From the NCBI GenBank assembly GCA_905479505.1, contig CAJQMS010000099.1:1-14664 (forward strand): a stretch of DNA of 14,664 nucleotides, in the 5' to 3' direction. This DNA comes from an uncultured Burkholderiales Genera incertae sedis bacterium. Lineage in GTDB: Bacteria > Pseudomonadota > Gammaproteobacteria > Burkholderiales > Eutrophovitaceae. Both the position numbers and the translations under genes were made by a program. Shown piece by piece: positions 13,832 to 14,664 of the stretch (position 1 is the stretch's first letter; every line of letters starts with the position of its first letter). Below the pieces are notes generated by a model that was given only the letters and a program-made list of their open reading frames with translations, had not been told where the DNA came from and ran no database searches.

Positions 13832-14503
13832 ATGAATGCTTCAGGTAATGTTCGTAACGGTATAGGAATGACCTCTGATCGAACCCGTAGGCGAATGATT
13901 GATCGGCTGCGCGATGGCGGAATTTCTGACGAAGTCGTGCTTCGGGCTATGAGTAAGGTGCCGCGTCATCTTTTTGTTGAGGAGGCCTTGGCAAGCCGCG
14001 CATACGATGACGTTTCTCTTCCTATTGGGTCCGGCCAAACAATTTCAAGACCTTATACTGTAGCGCGTACGTGTGAGTTAGCGAGAAATGGCACCTCCCT
14101 CAAGCGCGTTTTAGAGATAGGAACTGGCTGTGGTTATCAAGCGGCAGTGTTAGCAGAACTTTCGCAGGAGGTGTATTCCATTGAGAGAATCGGAGCGCTT
14201 CTCAGTGGCGCTCGTGTTCGTCTGAAATCGTTAAATTGTCATAATGTTAGAGTTAAGCATGCCGATGGCTCTGTCGGACTGGAATCGTTATTTCCAATTG
14301 ACGCGATCGTTGTTGCGGCTGGGGCTATTGAGTTTCCAAAACACTTGATGGAGCTTTTAACTCAGGATGGGCGGTTGATAATCCCTCTTGGTGAAGGGAA
14401 GCAATATCTCACCGAAGTGACTAAGTCTGAGTCCGGTTATGATTTAAAAAAACACGACGAAGTAAGTTTTGTTCCATTTTTGAGCGGTGTTGTTGTAAAG
14501 TGA
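13832..14503 (+). CDS. pcm: Protein-L-isoaspartate O-methyltransferase
   Basis: Pcm uses S-adenosylmethionine to methylate isoaspartyl residues in aged proteins so that they can return to normal aspartyl linkage. The 223-residue protein is slightly longer than the E. coli one (208). It has PRHLFV (about 44-49), the substrate loop GSGQTISRPYTVA (about 67-79; most relatives have QP where this has RP), and the SAM-binding motif VLEIGTGCGYQ (about 93-103). The C-terminal half has the usual VAAGAIEFPKHLMELL and GRLIIPLG. ATG 13832 has no clear ribosome-binding site. ATG 13868 would give 211 residues beginning MTSDRTRRRM, which matches the start common in relatives, so the true start may be there. 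It follows surE by 34 bases and precedes nlpD. Function is certain; the start is not. Confidence 0.95.
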   Translation: MNASGNVRNGIGMTSDRTRRRMIDRLRDGGISDEVVLRAMSKVPRHLFVEEALASRAYDDVSLPIGSGQTISRPYTVARTCELARNGTSLKRVLEIGTGCGYQAAVLAELSQEVYSIERIGALLSGARVRLKSLNCHNVRVKHADGSVGLESLFPIDAIVVAAGAIEFPKHLMELLTQDGRLIIPLGEGKQYLTEVTKSESGYDLKKHDEVSFVPFLSGVVVK

Positions 14504-14508
14504 TTCAC

Positions 14509-14664
14509 ATGGCGACGCCAATGAAATTTAGACTGCTTGCATTGTTTGTGATCCTAGGCTTGATGCTTATCACAGCAGGGTGTGGACCCACCAAGCGTTC
14601 CGCTCCAATTCGAGACTATTCGCCGGCACCTCAAGTAACAACGGAGGCTAAAAAGTCAAAAACA
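14509..14664 (+). CDS. nlpD: NlpD-like lipoprotein, 5' part only
   Basis: The frame is open from ATG 14509 to the window edge (52 codons) and continues beyond it. A second in-frame ATG at 14521 may be the real start. From there the protein has a lipoprotein signal: MKFR, a hydrophobic stretch, and ITAG followed by Cys21. A polar Pro/Ser/Lys-rich linker follows, as is typical before LysM and peptidase M23 domains, which would lie outside the window. NlpD activates the amidase AmiC for septal murein splitting in E. coli. Identification rests mainly on position after surE-pcm and on the lipobox; the diagnostic domains are not visible. If correct, rpoS should lie just downstream, and in E. coli its main promoter lies inside nlpD. 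Confidence 0.8.
   Translation, partial: MATPMKFRLLALFVILGLMLITAGCGPTKRSAPIRDYSPAPQVTTEAKKSKT

Overview
The window looks like chromosomal DNA of a free-living, probably marine, gammaproteobacterium. Base composition is moderate (mid-40s % G+C by eye, not computed). The strongest clue is the gene order thrS - infC - rpmI - rplT - pheS - pheT - ihfA - merR-like gene - tRNA-Pro(GGG). As I recall it, this is the order seen in Pseudomonas and its relatives. It is followed by surE - pcm - nlpD, the usual block ahead of rpoS in this class. I see no insertion sequence, prophage gene, CRISPR array or other sign of recent transfer.

Layout: (1) 47-1030, minus strand, an unrecognised exported protein with six cysteines after its signal peptide. 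(2) 1031-1352, a divergent intergenic region with a TATAAT box for the minus-strand gene and a tight cluster of three inverted repeats. (3) 1353-5426, three same-strand genes that look like one accessory operon: a thiamine-diphosphate enzyme of the acetolactate synthase family without a regulatory subunit, an NAD(P)-type aldehyde dehydrogenase, and a DUF481-type outer-membrane barrel. (4) 5558-12878, the housekeeping translation block: ThrRS, IF3, ribosomal proteins L35 and L20, both PheRS subunits, IHF alpha and a MerR-type regulator. (5) 12920-12996, tRNA-Pro(GGG) with an extended -10 promoter just upstream. (6) 13057 to the window end, surE, pcm and the first 52 codons of a lipoprotein that is almost certainly nlpD, cut by the window edge.

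The interesting signals are mostly regulatory. The IF3 gene has no ATG, GTG or TTG start in its conserved frame and appears to start on ATA behind a perfect Shine-Dalgarno, a case of the rare-start autoregulation known for IF3. Between rplT and pheS there is a strong intrinsic terminator. Its 5' arm can instead pair with a seven-base segment spanning the last codons and stop codon of rplT. This could be a translation-dependent attenuator that links L20 synthesis to PheRS expression without a classical Phe-rich leader peptide. surE lacks a visible ribosome-binding site but is preceded by a nine-codon reading frame whose stop overlaps its start (ATGA). The acetolactate-synthase-like/aldehyde-dehydrogenase/DUF481 trio is the part most likely to hide undescribed biochemistry.
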